Assembly: GCF_030272615.1 (NCBI RefSeq)
Contig: NC_081415.1
Coordinates: 101,102,796 to 101,166,795, forward strand
Direction: 5' to 3'
Source of the DNA: Cryptomeria japonica
Lineage: Eukaryota > Streptophyta > Pinopsida > Cupressales > Cupressaceae
DNA: 64,000 bases
Below are positions 44,885 through 57,400 of the stretch, piece after piece; within the stretch, counting starts at the first letter, position 1, and each line of letters starts with the position of its first letter. A program made the translations under genes and the position numbers. The notes under the pieces are model-generated. The model saw nothing but the letters and a program-made list of their open reading frames with translations, was not told the DNA's origin and ran no database searches.

Positions 44885-46330
44885 ATGCCCCCGATTACGT
44901 GACAAGTTCATAGGTGCAGTAGGGGTTCTAGACATGCTCGCATGGCATGCGAAGCCATTGTGTTGGATAAGCCAGTTCCAGAAGGGGATTAGGAAGCTCC
45001 TCCTGAACAACCAATTGACCCTAACTGAGACATTTTGGTTGCACTTCAGAATCTGATAGGAATAGTTCAAGATAGACTCCCTATAGTAGATCGTCAGGCA
45101 GAGCACTAGATTTCTAGGAGCCATAGATCAATAGCTAGGGAGTAGAGTAGAAGTCCACCTCCTAATCATATAGAGGATGAGCTTGAGGATGAGCCCGAGT
45201 CAGTCCATCTATCTGAACCATGTCCCGTTGTGGCACCAGTAATTTTTGAGAGAGCAACCCATGACCCCAAGGATTAGATCAGAGAGATTTTACATCTTCA
45301 AGCACCATCATTTGTAGGATCTACCAATAGGGTAGAGGTTGAGGCTTGGCTATTGAGTCTAGAGAGGTGCTTCAGATTGTGTCCGTATGAGAGCAATTTG
45401 AAGGCACAAATTTTTATTCACCTTTTGAGAGGGATGACTTCCACATGGTGGAGGCAGGAGGAGTACAAGAATAACATGGTTGTGGACACCGTCACTTGGG
45501 ACATCTTTATGGAGAGATTCAGAGACAGATACCTATCAAAGAACTTTAGGCAGCGCAGGATTGATGAGTTTCATGACCTTCAGTAGAAGGGTCTCTCAGT
45601 GTCCTAGTATGAGAGCAAGTTCTTCGAGCTCTTACCCTATGTTGACTACCTGAAGGATGAGAAGCTATTCGTTAGCCATTTTATCAGAGGATTGAATGCC
45701 AATATAGTAGGACCAGTTAGGATGGTAGCTTCAGGAAGCCTTTGGGTTACTGTGGAGAAGGCCTTGATATCAAAGGAGATTCAGGGTAGACCTCAGGACA
45801 CGTGGGATCGACATTAGAACTGAAACCCTATACCTAAGTCCTTTGGGTTTCAGAAACCCCACTAGAAGGGTAACCATAGGGATTCATCGGGGTCCTTCAA
45901 ACCCCCTCCTCAACAGCCATAGCAAAATCAGAGGCAAAGGCCTCCATAGGGTCATCAAGGCTTTAAGCCCAAGCAGTGGCAAACATAGGGTCCTAGGTGC
46001 GATCAATGACCATAGGTTCCATACACACCTCCGACATGGACTCGACAATCCTCCAGGGGTGGTTTTAGTGGATCAAGCAGGATAAGAGGATAGACATGCT
46101 CTAGGCCACAAGGTGTTTAGTTTCAAAAATGTGGTGCTTGTTTCACTTGTGGGGCCATGGGACACATGATGAGAGAGTGTCCATAGGGTCAGATGGTAGG
46201 TAGTCAGTGGATGGCAGGCTCGGAGCCTACAGTTGGGGACATGGGTAAGTCCCACAGAGTCTTCACAACAGTTGACAATCACCATGTAGAACATCATACC
46301 ATAATCATAGAGGCCATAGGTATGATCAGA
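44885..46330 (+). pseudogene. Element G gag
   Basis: Start at ATG 44885 (MPPIT); this frame runs without shift into RT. The Gag core shows HDPKD, APSFVGSTNRVEVEAWLLSL, FIHLLRGMTSTWWRQEEYK, TWDIFMERFRDRYLSKNFRQ and RRIDEFHDLQ, the Retrotrans_gag pattern of Del/Tekay elements. A CCHC knuckle (CFTCGAMGHMMREC) lies at 46139-46180. At least nine stops interrupt it, several at Gln positions (CAG to TAG), for example DLQ*KGL near 45587. Confidence 0.88.
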
Positions 46331-46822
46331 GGTAGCAGTGTTTCTATCTTGTTTGATTTAGGAGCTATAGATTCTTTTATATCTCCATTGTTTGTGGAGC
46401 ATTGCGGGCTAGTGGCAACTAGGAAAGGTGTTATCTAGGAAGTGGAGTTGGCTTCAAGAGCTAGAGTATCTGTTGAATCAGTGGTTAGGGATTGCTAGCT
46501 TCAGATTGGGAGTACAACCACCTTAGTAGACCTTTGAGTCACACCTATAGGATGTTATGACATTGTTCTTGGCATGGATTGGCTATACGCCCATAGAGCT
46601 AAGATGGATTGTCACCAGAAAAAGATTAAGTGTGTGAATGATCATGGTATCTCCATAGTAATTTAAGGGATTCAGAGGCTCGTATCACCTCATATTTCCA
46701 ATATGTAGCTTAAGAGGAGCATGTAGAAGGAATGCTAGTTATTTTCCATCAACAACAGTGATAGAGAGGAAGAAAATGAGCCTTCCCTAGATGATCATCC
46801 TATCCTTGAAGAATTTGCAGAT
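46331..46822 (+). pseudogene. Element G protease
   Basis: Retropepsin-like: the active site is LFDLGAIDSFIS (Leu in place of Ser/Thr of D-S/T-G), followed by GCYDIVLGMDWLYAHRAKMD, the LGMDWL block typical of Ty3/gypsy proteases. In frame with gag and RT, with five or six stops. The linker [20 protein letters not shown] leads into RT. Confidence 0.8.
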
Positions 46823-47690
46823 GTGTTTCCTTTTGAGCTACCCGGTATGCCACCTAGTAGAGAGATTGATTTTCACATAGATCTTGTACCAGGTGTTGAG
46901 CCAGTTTTGAGAGCACCATATAGGATGACCACTAATGAGCTTAATGAGATCAAGATGCATCTTGAGGAACTCTTAGAGAAAGGTCACATTTGTCCTAGTG
47001 TCTCCCTTTGGGGCACACCAGTCATCTTCGTAAAGAAGAAGGAAGGATCCCTTCGGTTATGTATGGATTACAGACAATTGAACAAAGTGACCATCAAGAA
47101 TTGATATCCTTTTCCCAAGATCGATGACTTATTTGATCAACTTCAGGGTGCCAAAGTATTTTCTAAGATAGATCTGAAGTCAAGGTATCATCAGTTGAGG
47201 ATAGTAGAGAGGGATATCCACAAGACCACTTTTCGTACTAGGTATGGCCACTGTGAGTTCACTATGGTTCCATTCGGTCTCATGAATGCTCCAACTATAT
47301 TTATGAGTGTCATGAATGGGGTATTCTGCACTTTCCTTGACCGATTTGTGATTATATTCATTGACGACATATTGATATATTCTCAGAATGAGAAGGAGCA
47401 CAACGAGCACTTGAGGTAGGTATTGTAGTGCTTGAGAGGCAATCAGTTGTATGGCAGTCTATCAAAGTGTGCATTCTTTAGATCAAAGGTCAGATATCTA
47501 GGACATGTTATATCCGGTGATAGGCTCTTAGTTGACACATCAAATATCAGAGCTATTATGGATTGGCTAGTGCCAACTAGTGTGATAGAAGTCAGGAGTT
47601 TCATGGGTCTTTCAGGGTACTACATACGCTTCGTTGAGGGGTTCTGTAGGGTTGCACATCCTATTACATCTCTTCAGCTAAAGGGAAAGA
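46823..47690 (+). pseudogene. Element G reverse transcriptase
   Basis: Ty3/gypsy [62 protein letters not shown], then a stop at KN*YPFP (Arg expected, CGA to TGA). Next come [37 protein letters not shown], the catalytic FIDD at 47357-47368 and [15 protein letters not shown] follows where Gln is expected. The thumb/connection part has SKCAFFRSKVRYLGHVIS and VIEVRSFMGLSGYYIRFVEG. The catalytic Asp pair is intact. Confidence 0.92.
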
Positions 47691-48200
47691 AATTTGAGTG
47701 AATAGAAAGGTGTGAGAAGGCCTTTCGGGAACTTAAAAGGGCACTCACTAGAGCACCTATTCTTGTTGTGCCAGATCCCTTGGCCGATTTTATGGTATGC
47801 ACAAATGCTTTCCTTGGATGGTTTAGGAGCAGTCCTTATGCAGGAGGGTCAAGTTATAGCATATAAGTCTAGGAAAATTAAGACTTACCAGCTTAACTAC
47901 CCTACACATGACTTTGAGCTTGCAGCAGTGGTCCACGTACTTGTGAGGTGGAGATATTTTATTTCGGGTCATTGTTTTGAGCTTCATTCAAATCATCAGA
48001 GCTTGCAATACATATTCACTCAGCCTAATCTTAATGCTCATTAGAGAAGATGGATGGAGTTTTTATGTGAGTATGATTTTGATGTTCACTACATCAAGGG
48101 GAAAAAGAACATAGTTGAAGATGCCTTGAGTAGGAGATGTCATGAGATATGCTCCATGTCTATAGACACATATTTGAGAGATCGTATATTGTAGCAGCTG
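47691..48200 (+). pseudogene. Element G RNase H
   Basis: EKAFRELKRALTRAPILVVP leads to the RNase H, where a single-base indel at about 47810 moves the frame inside MVCTNA / LDGLGAVLMQEGQVIAY. Then YPTHDFELAAVVHVLVRW (Glu), FELHSNHQSLQYIFT (the usual HSDH is HSNH, Asp to Asn) and [11 protein letters not shown]. Stop at LNAH*RRWMEF (Gln expected). Two catalytic positions are thus damaged or shifted. Confidence 0.88.
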
Positions 48201-49060
48201 CTAGAGGATGAGTGTTATTTAGAGGTATGTTAGGTAGTGCGATCTCAAGAGACCCTAGAAGAGAAGTATGTAGACTATTCATTAGAGTCCAATAGACTAC
48301 TACGCCATAGAGGGCACATCTATGTACCTTCTTCCAAAGGATTGTGTGATTTGATTGTGATGGAGGCTCATAGAGCTCCTTATGCAGCACATCCCTGAGT
48401 TAACAAGATGCATACAGATTTGAGACAGTTATATCATTGGCTAGGTATGCAGCAATTAATTGTTGGACTAGTAGCCCGATGCCTTGAGTGCTAGAGAGTC
48501 AAGGGGGAGCACTGTCATCTAGGTGGGTTTCTCTAGTCTCATGCGATACCAGAGTGGAAGTGGGATACTATATCGATGGATTTTGTCATTGGTCTTCCTA
48601 TGTCATTGCGTCGTCATGTTGCCATCATGGTGACAGTTGACAAATTGACCAAAGTGGCCCACCTCTTACCAGTTTGGACTGCCTACACAACACCAGTAGT
48701 GGCACATGTATTCTTCCAAGATATTGTCAGACTTCATGGCGTTCCATGCAAGATTATCTCAGATAGAGATTCCCTCTTCACTTCTTCCTTTTGGAAGGCG
48801 TTATAGGTAGCAATGGGTACTAGACTCAACTTTAGCACAACCTATCATCTGGAAATGGATGAACAGAGAAAGAGGGTAAACCAAGTTCTAGAGGACATGC
48901 TTTGTATGTACATCATGAATCATCAGACTAGATGGGAAGAGCACGTTCCTTTGGTAGAGTTTGCCTATAATAATGGGCATCACACTTCTTTAGGGATGCC
49001 ACCTTTTCAGGCTTTGTATGATAGACCTTGATGGAGACCTTTGAGTTGGGACCGCATTGA
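48201..49060 (+). pseudogene. Element G integrase, C-terminus deleted
   Basis: Zinc-binding region (HRAPYAAHP, CLEC) then the core: Asp in SMDFVIGLP (about 48570) and Asp in KIISDRDSLFTSSFW. The catalytic Glu is replaced by Lys at 48870-48872 (EQRKRVNQVLEDML; the family has TERVNQ). GMPPFQALYDRP and WRPLSWDRIELG follow. At 49061 the frame runs straight into LTR sequence, so the GPY/F part and any chromodomain are lost. Stops at KAL*VAMG (Gln) and DRP*WRP. Confidence 0.9.
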
Positions 49061-50621
49061 GTTAGGGGCAGTTTTAATGGGCCATATGTTATACCTATGG
49101 GTAAAGGCCAATTTTAGCCATGTGTCCTCTCCCTAGTGACTCTCTAGTCACCTCAAAAGTTGATTTTTTCAAGATGGCTGAATTTCAACTTTTGAGGATC
49201 TTACCTAGGTTAGACAACCTTCCTAATAAGTGATATTTGCTCTTCCCCATTTTTTTTTACCTTTTTAGGGTGCCTTGTATAGAGAGCTTTTAAGGTGTTG
49301 GGAAGACCAACCTATGAAAATATCTCACCCTTCCCAAGAGGATTGGAAAGAGTGAGGAGTCTCTTCTTAGGGAATGGTTTGAGAGGGAGAATTTTGATCA
49401 CTCACTCTCCATTATTGGAGACATAGAATTTTTGCTCAAGTTTTTGGTTCTAGTTTTTGGAGTTGGACTTTCTTCTTAGTCTTGAGAAGTAAAAAGAATA
49501 GTGGATTGGGCATCTCTCCTACAACTTCTCCTCATATCCATTTGCATATTTTTAAGGTTGGTTGAAATACTTCCTTTTATATATTATATTGTAAATGTGA
49601 AAAGTTTGTTTGTGCTTTTCTATGGTTGTTTCCTTTGTAGGATTGGGAAGATTGTTTTGAGTTCTTCCTTGTGTATTTTTATTGCATGTTGCATGTTATA
49701 TGTTTTTGGGTGTTTCAAGGCCATACTCACCCTTGGGAGGGTAGAGTAGCCTTGGGGGTGAAGGGTTGTTTGACAACCTAAGAGTGTAGAGACTTTCTTC
49801 TTCGAAGAGAGTGATACACAAGGTTTATGGGGTCCTTGTTGTTTTTATGTTTATGTAATGGGGGTCATAAGGGGAGATTTGGGCTTGTATGCCATGGGGT
49901 ACATAAGGATATTTGTTGGGATAAGTTATAACTTGTGGTTATTCTACTTGGTCACCTTGCAAATGCATTATGTTCTCCTATTTGCAGATTCTCCTCTAGG
50001 TACTTTGTCCACCTTCACCCCACAAGAGATAGTCACTTGGTGATTTTGTTTAACCTTGGGATGAGAGTGCAAATGTTATGAAATTCTCTTGTGTTGCGTT
50101 TGCATGTTTGTATCCTTTTTAGCCTTGGTTCTCCTAGCTCGAGGGTGGCTTCATGTAATCCTAGGTTGGGAGGTGAGCCTCCATGGTCACAACCTACAAA
50201 TGTTAATTGCAAGTTTGCTTGGATTAAAGATTGGAGTGAAGTCTACTTGCAAGTTCCTATTTTATTGCATTTAGTTTTAAAAAAAATGTATTTGACAAGC
50301 CCTCATTTGGTAGAAATGAAGGAGATTGAGTTTTGTAATCTTCCTATTTGTGTAAACGAAATAATGATAAAACAAATGTATTTATTTTGATTAGTCCATT
50401 CAAAGAAATAAAGAGTAAAGAAAGGCTTGAGTTATTTCATTGTATTTATTTATTGCTTCAAAAAAAAAGATGGAAAGAAATCTATTTTTTGTTTTATTTG
50501 TTAATAAAATGTATGCATGTAGGAAATGGGAAAGAAAAATAGATGAATATTTAAGTTGTTTCATTCTGTTTTTTTTTATCATCCTATTGACTGTGCCCAT
50601 ATATATATATATATAATATAT

Positions 50622-50663
<42 letters not shown>

Positions 50664-52096
50664 ATATATATATAATATATAAAACATATATTTTATGCTG
50701 CTATTAAAAAAATCTAATTAAAAAAAAATTGCATTAAAAAAAATGGTTTAAGTTTCTTTTGTTTGACGTTTAGCCCTTATAGCGGGGCCGTGGGGGCCAT
50801 GGCTGTCCACATTTGTAGGGCTTACCCCTACTAATATGGGAAGGAAGCCCCACATTCACAGGGCCGAGGCCCCGTGGCCTGTGATTGTGGGCATGGCCGC
50901 CACGACGGACCACCCCCTCGTAGCAAGCCGCCCCTTCCTCCATTAAACCCCACACACCGCCTAGAGAAAACACCGCCCCCTCTGCGTAATCCCCTTTGGC
51001 CACCTTTTGGACCACTCGACCCCCTCTCACAACTCCGTCATCTCTCTCTCATCATTGTTGCCCATCCTTTGCCATGGTCGCCTTCTTTGACCTTCCTTTT
51101 GGCATGCCGCCACCAATCTCACCTGCACACACACACACCAAAAAGAAAATGTTAAGAGTTGCTCCATAAAACCCTAACCCAATTTCAGGTTAGGGTAAAA
51201 TGTAGAAAAGAGAAAGTCAAAGAGAGAGTTAAAGATTTTAAAATAAACCCTAGTTAGGGTTGAAAAATAAGAAAAGAGATAATAATAAAAGAGAATAAAA
51301 TTATAAAAAAAAGGGGGAATCCCTTTTAAAATTTGAAATGGGAATCGTCCCATGTAATTTAAAGTTATTATTTTATCTAGCTGATTCTCTCTAGGAATTA
51401 TAATTAAAATTGGGAATAATTATTTATTTAGTAATTTTATACTCATATTGGGTAAATTTATTAGAAGATTTTATTAATGAAGATTTTAAATAGTACAATG
51501 ATTAAATTTAAGTTAAGGAGGCATTTTAAATGTTGAATATTAAATATTTTATTATTTGAATGTTAAGGAGGTAGTTTAATGGAAAATATTTAATATTTAA
51601 TATTTAATGTTGGGAAGATTTTGTTCATCAATTAAATGAGGTTTTTGACTAGATTATTTTTATATTTGATTTCGTTAATTTTAATAGGTGAATTTAAAAA
51701 CATTATTACTATCGCTCAATTAATTATTTTAAATTCAATAAAATAAGTGTTAACATTATTTTAAATAGTCCAAGAGAAATTAAATACTATTTGAGATAAT
51801 TAATATCTTTTGATTAATAATTGGAGAATTTAATTGGGGTAAATTAATTAAATTAATAAATTTAGTTGTGACGACACTTTTGGGGTATAATTAGTCTAGT
51901 TTAAATTGTAACATTATAATGGTGGAGTTAATTAAATTAACTTTAGGAACCCATTCTTTTAACACATGAGATAACCCTTAACTTAGACAAACATATTTAT
52001 CTCATCTTTATCATAGAGTATTTAGTATTTTTATGTTGTTTTAAAAAAATAAAAAAATATGTTGTTGCCTTTTTGCCGAAAAGTTTGGGCATGACA
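49061..52096 (+). repeat. Element G 3' LTR, missing its first 820 bp
   Basis: Homologous to 39227-44754 minus insertion H. The junction with integrase is at a shared GTTAGGGGCA (49061-49070 and 39227-39236). It carries its own TA/ATATAT microsatellite (50600-50685) and the GC-rich block. It ends CATGACA, followed by TAAAG. Frames in it (49501-49749, 50091-50390, 50874-51155) are LTR shadows. Confidence 0.92.
50598..50685. repeat. (TA)n-rich microsatellite
   Basis: Interrupted TA repeats in the 3' LTR of element G, longer than and different from the array at 43086-43125. Confidence 0.9.
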
Positions 52097-52979
52097 TAAA
52101 GAACATAAGCAAGCAATAAATAAACCACAAATCCATAACATCAAAATTTTTACGTGGAAACCCAGAAAGGGAAAAACCACGATGGGGCTGAAACACACAA
52201 TATTGATATACTATGGCTAAGAGTACATAAATATTACATAGATGAGGAATGCACTAGCATTCAGGCTTACTACCTAGAGCTCACTACCTAGAGCTCACTA
52301 CTCAATTACAATGACCCAAAAGGCTACAACCTTCAGGGAAGTCTCACTGACTTACAATTTAATTGCAATGAGGAAATACAATTAAAGAACTCTAAAATAG
52401 AATCTAACAATGCAAGAATTAGTTCCGATTAAGCACAACATCTCTGACTATACTCAGTCTTCAATATGCTTCGTTTCCGTCTCAGTAAGCTACCAGATCA
52501 CCTGGGAATCAAATGTGCACATGAAAATGCACTCAATCATACCAAAAAAGATCACCATAATAGTAATGCACTAAGAGGAAATCACCAATACAATCTTATA
52601 TATCTGGTGATATAAAAAATGATCTCCTCCAAGTTGGCTATAAAAAATGTAACATGTAGCTTCAAGTCGACTTCAATCTCTAACAAAACATATCACCAGA
52701 CCAAATTAATTTCCCAAAATGCTTCACCAATGTTGGCCTCATCATTTTCACCACGAACTTAGTCACCAAAATCACTACAATCACCAAAAATATTTCTGGA
52801 CCAAAACTGTACAGGAATAATCTTGATTTACTAGTTAATTGGCTATCGGTTAACACTTGCTTCTAGATAAGAAGAATTACAATCACTAGATCAAATCTCC
52901 AAGAAGGATTGCCATCAATGACAACCCTAAACTATAAATCAAGCATTGGAAATCAATCAATGAGTGTCAATTACCAACA
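52097..52979 (-). repeat. Element C 5' LTR, right part
   Basis: Starts with the duplicated TAAAG and continues GAACATAAGCAAGCAATAAA, matching 15846-16708. Ends TTACCAACA, followed by ACTAG. A 17-bp direct duplication of CTAGAGCTCACTAC lies near 52275-52305 and is absent from the other LTR. Confidence 0.9.
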
Positions 52980-52984
52980 ACTAG
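52980..52984. repeat. Target-site duplication of element C, right copy (ACTAG)
   Basis: Pairs with 15732-15736. Joining the outer flanks gives the presumed empty site ATACAACTAGTATACC. Confidence 0.85.
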
Positions 52985-54459
52985 TATACCTTATTGCATG
53001 ATTCCAATACTCATGCCAGATTTGGATGGTTAGATTCCCTCATGCTAGGTTGGAATATTTTGTGTCATGAAAGATTTCAAAGAAGTGTAACTACTTTGTG
53101 GTAGGGAGGATACACACTTTGGTAATGTTCTTGCCTCTGATGTGATCATGGGAGGCAGATGTCAAAGTTCTTGTCTTGGTAGTCTTCATGATTCATTTCC
53201 CATGTATACTTGTAATTGACCTTGTGGTCCAATGTAAATGAATATGTCATTGGGTTTTGCCTTGATATTATCTTATGTACTAATCCTTATGTACTCTAGC
53301 CTTAGGTTAAAATATAATTTCTTAATTCCAATCTTGTATATCGGGATAGGTGGCATTGATATATGCGTGTTTATGTGTAATTATGTGAATTATGTCATGG
53401 AGGTCTTGTTGACATCTACTTTTGACACCCCCACCAACAGTCAAGTAGCCAGTGTGAACACTCACCACCTCTCCTGAAACGTAATGAGTTTGGAAAAATC
53501 ACTACTCCAAGGTCTCTATAGTCAGGTCTCAATGGTGATGGGTAGCCCAATGGTTGATGTGGTTATACCTGTAAAGGGGCTTGCTGGTTGGAACTAAATC
53601 TCACTGGTTATGGATAACTGCAATTCCTTTCTTTTTGTATTTTTATGGTTTAAGATTCTCTGAGAAATAAAATGTGAAGCATAAAGGAAAACAAGAAAAT
53701 AACAATAAAGACCAATATAATAACAACTTAATGAACTACTCAATTAGTTCCCTACAATCCAAGCAATTATCAAATATTATCCAAGTCAGTATTCAACAAC
53801 AGACCTCCAGAAAACCTGCAAAATCATCAATTTCACAAATTTATGGAAATAAAATCATCAACAATATGGCCTATCATAATAATTATCATACACCACTGAT
53901 GTGCACAATATGATTCATAAGGTGATAGACAAAAAGATTAAACCACGTTGCTAACTCCAAATAATAGACGTTACCAAATTACACAGAACAATTTGGTAGA
54001 ATATGAACGTAGATCAGGAAATCTACAAGCTTCTTCTCTCATATTAATCTCAATGAATGTATAACAAAAATAACTCAAACTTCTTAATCAATCTGCAAAA
54101 TATTCTAAAATCTCTAAGTAGGCCACAAATCATCAATTTGGGACCCTTACAAATGAATCCAACTTCTCAATTTATAGAAGTTCTTTACCCTACTATCTAG
54201 GAAATAACCCTACCCTAAATTAAAACTGAAACTAGGAGTCACGGTTAACTTGCAAGTTTCTCCCTTGACACTATACTTAAAAACTAAAAAATGGGGACTA
54301 TATGAGCACTACGAAGACCCTGCTAGGTGAGCCATGTTTTCATAATCATTGCATAATTTCTCTCAAAATTGGAACTTGAGTAGGAGCCATAGTTAAAAAT
54401 ACAAGATTAAGGATTTATAGAAAAAGCTTTGCCATCTTTAGTAATTGTGTGCTTATCCT
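52985..54459 (-). other. Non-coding DNA, probably including the 3' LTR of element I
   Basis: No coding domain. A minus-strand TATA-like CTTCTATAAATTGAG lies at 54166-54180. In the sense of element I this region lies immediately downstream of the accessory ORF, where its 3' LTR should be. The partner LTR is outside the window, so limits cannot be set. Plus-strand frames at 53238-53477 and 53674-53913 are unsupported. Confidence 0.45.
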
Positions 54460-57400
54460 TTATTTCTTGATAAAAGCTCTATAATTATCAACTATACATG
54501 CGACTGCTTGAACTGGAGGGTCAGCTACATGCTTAACTCTAAATTTATACTTCTTCAAAACTTCATCCACACGCGTTCTCCCCTCCTCTAACTCCTTCAC
54601 CATGTCTGCCACCTCCTGACACTGAGTAATCAGACATGTGTACCTATCCATAAGGGTGACATCAAACTGGGCCATTGGTCCTACGTGTTGTGCCTCATAT
54701 GCATCTCATTGATTCAAAACTTGCTGCTAGCCCATTATTCCTATATCAGCTAATCTGAGGCCAAAAGGTCCTAGCATATTCTTTACAAAATTCTTGTATG
54801 ACAAAATTTCCCTGAGGAGAGGGTCCCGAATCACGGTCATATCCTTGATATACTGCTGAAACATTTCAATCTTTAGCTCCAAGATGTATACATAAGACTA
54901 TAAGTTTTTATAACTGTCACCCCTTAAGAGGTCTTCCTTTATCACCGTCGCTTCCCTTAGCTACAATAGCTTTCTCAAAACTCAGAACTATTTATTGAAA
55001 ATGTTTGACTTCCATTCCCATTGCGTGGAAGAGGAAGCCAAAGCTCCACCTGCCTATACTGCCTTACAATATATCTCCACCATATTCTACAAGAATAATC
55101 TAATCTTAGCTACATTCACATGGGTCCAAGATTTGGTGACAGCAACCACTCATCTCACCTCTACTAGTGCCTTTACTTCTACCTTTAGCAACGATGAGGT
55201 TGAAGGTAGGTCATCAGCTCTACAAGAGTCTACAGGTTTTCTCATTTCAATCAGGAGGTTCTTGTATTGCCCTAGTTGTACTTTGAGCTCCATATTTGAA
55301 GTATGCTCCTTTTCTACATGCCCCCTAACAACACTTGTGGCTACCTCCAAAGTATCCAACTCTCCCCACTTGGTCTATCTACCAAAATTTACCTAGGATA
55401 TTTTATACTTGGGAGAAGCTTGTCCCTCAACTTGGAGTGTAACTGCCACATCTGCAATCACTTCATCGGAGTCCATTTTTTATAAATGATGAATGATTAT
55501 TAGCTTCTTAACCTTCGGTGGCTCCTCAGTGATTACTGTTGTAAAGTGACCTTGGGAAGCTCTTCTTTTCTTTTTTTCTTCTCAAAAGTGAACTCAAGCC
55601 ATTGTGGTATATTTTCATCTTTGTCACCTTGATGCAATACTATGTCTACAGCTATAACATGGACCTCTGCCTGCTCCTCTGCTTTGTCTCTTACTTATGT
55701 TTCTGTCTGCCCAAGTTCCTGAGGTGAGGTAACCTGGTAGGATAGATTAATTTGGAGAGCTTGTCGCTTATGTAACTCTCCTAATTTGCCACTCACCTCC
55801 TCATTAATTGCCATTTCTTCCTCACCTGCCTCTATTTCCCTTTTCCTGACTACTATATCCTTAAGAAGGTCCTATTGATCTTGAGGAGTTAGAATCAGTC
55901 TTTCATTCAATATGTCTTTTGCCTCATCCCCTTCCTTCTAACCTTGTAGCGGTCGTTGTTTCTCAAAATCTTCTTCCTCTTGAATTGAATCAGACTTGAT
56001 GTTTCTAAATTTTATTCCTTTAGTGGTAGACCTGAAGCCTTGCACTCTGGGCTACCCTATGAGTATAATGACTAGTGGTGGTATAGGGGCACTTATGTCT
56101 AGAGCCTATGTGGCATCTGTTGAAGGTGGCCGAGTGGGTATCTCCTCAGTAATTTCTATATTTTCTTCTTTCTCTTGGGTACACTCTCCTTTAGTGTGCC
56201 CTATAGCCATCCTTGGTGGGAGAACTTTGGCAAGTGGTACCACTCCCAATCCATCGGTCACTCCAAGGTCTACTACCTTCTTTAATAATTTAGACTCCCT
56301 CATCTTTTCTTGGAGTTTCTTGAGTAAGTCCTTAGTACTTTCTTGAGGTTTTTCTTCTTCACCTGGATCGGTGGACGTATTTTTCCTTGAGGCTGACCTT
56401 GTCTTCCAAGCATACTCCTTATGGTCCCTTGATTGAGGTACACCTGAAGTGGATTCCTTTTGTTTCACCTTTGAGACGGTGGGCCTTACCCTCTGGTGTA
56501 ACCATTTCTTGGTCCTGTTGATGACCACTTGGGAGATCTCATGTGCAGACCATTTTATTGGGGAGAGGGGCATTTTATCTATCCCTGATTCCCTATAAGC
56601 TGGATCAAGTAAGTCTCCATCATCCCTAAGGTATTTAGGGATATTAGTCTTAATTCCAAAATCTCTTACCTGTGGCATAGATAACCTGTTATAGCTCTTC
56701 TCCCTAACCTTAAAACTATCTTGCAAGTTGGCCAAAAAGTCCTCCAAGCTAGGTCTGTGCCCCTCATATGCCTTAGGCATATCTTGTTTAAGTTTCCCGT
56801 AGGGATCATAAAACTCCCTAGCATTATCATATTCCTTCAAATTCAAATCTTGAAGCTCTTGTTCTGCTAATTTTGATACTTGTATTTTGGAACATGCAAA
56901 GTATCCAATAGATACTGAGAAATCGATACCTACTTTGTGTTTTGATGACAACAATGACTGGAGGCCCACAAGCTGCCTTACATACTCTAGAAAAATTACC
57001 CTATCATTGCAATATCAGGGCAATAGTATTGAATTTCCTATAAATCCACTAACCTTGATGTAAGTAGAGCATGGGTTTTGGATAAACCATCATGCCCACT
57101 CTTGGATGATAGCCATGGCCTTCGGGCTAATCTGATATCCTATATCCCCTGTCAATTTGATTATTATTGGGAAAATGAAGGCATCATTAAGTCATTTAAA
57201 ATGAGTCTTTGCATTGGCTAGAGTGAGTTGGGTATAATATTTCCATATCTTCTCCTGTCCTTCCTCCTCTCCCAATTGACCTTCTACTTGTAGCCCTAGA
57301 AACTTTCAAACTCTAGCAGCTACCCAGATGACATATGACATGAAAAAGAACTTTTGGGTATGTTGAACTTCTTTCATCTGCTTACAAATATTGTTCAGAG

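Larger units (their letters stand above)
38407..52096 (+). mobile_element. Element G: Del/Tekay-like Ty3/gypsy retrotransposon with 4.2-kb LTRs
   Basis: The 5' LTR 38407-44754 contains insertion H; without H and its duplication it is about 4208 bp. PBS at 44758, then gag, protease, RT, RNase H and integrase to 49060, then a truncated 3' LTR 49061-52096. Outer ends are TGTGAGG and CATGACA, flanked by TAAAG. The RT and integrase wording and the long LTRs fit the Del/Tekay chromovirus branch. The integrase tail, chromodomain, PPT and first 820 bp of the 3' LTR are gone. LTRs agree at about 94-95 percent in a 190-bp sample. Many stops; not autonomous. Confidence 0.9.
15737..52979 (-). mobile_element. 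Element C: RT-less Copia-type element, split by nested insertions
   Basis: The outer element of the nest. Its 3' LTR is 15737-16708. Its 5' LTR is in two parts, 38301-38406 and 52097-52979, interrupted by element G. LTR length is 972 against about 984 bp once G is removed. A 5-bp direct repeat ACTAG flanks it at 15732-15736 and 52980-52984. The PBS is at 38287-38300 and the PPT at 16709-16723. Internally I see a zinc-knuckle gag (37091-38235) and a charged accessory ORF (about 16990-19265), but no protease, integrase or RT. Truncated element D with E and F inside sits between these two parts, so pol could have been lost with a deletion there. Confidence 0.85.

Noticed and set aside
50400-50687. 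Tyr/Ile-rich minus-strand frame
   Set aside because: Translation of the TA microsatellite in the 3' LTR of element G.
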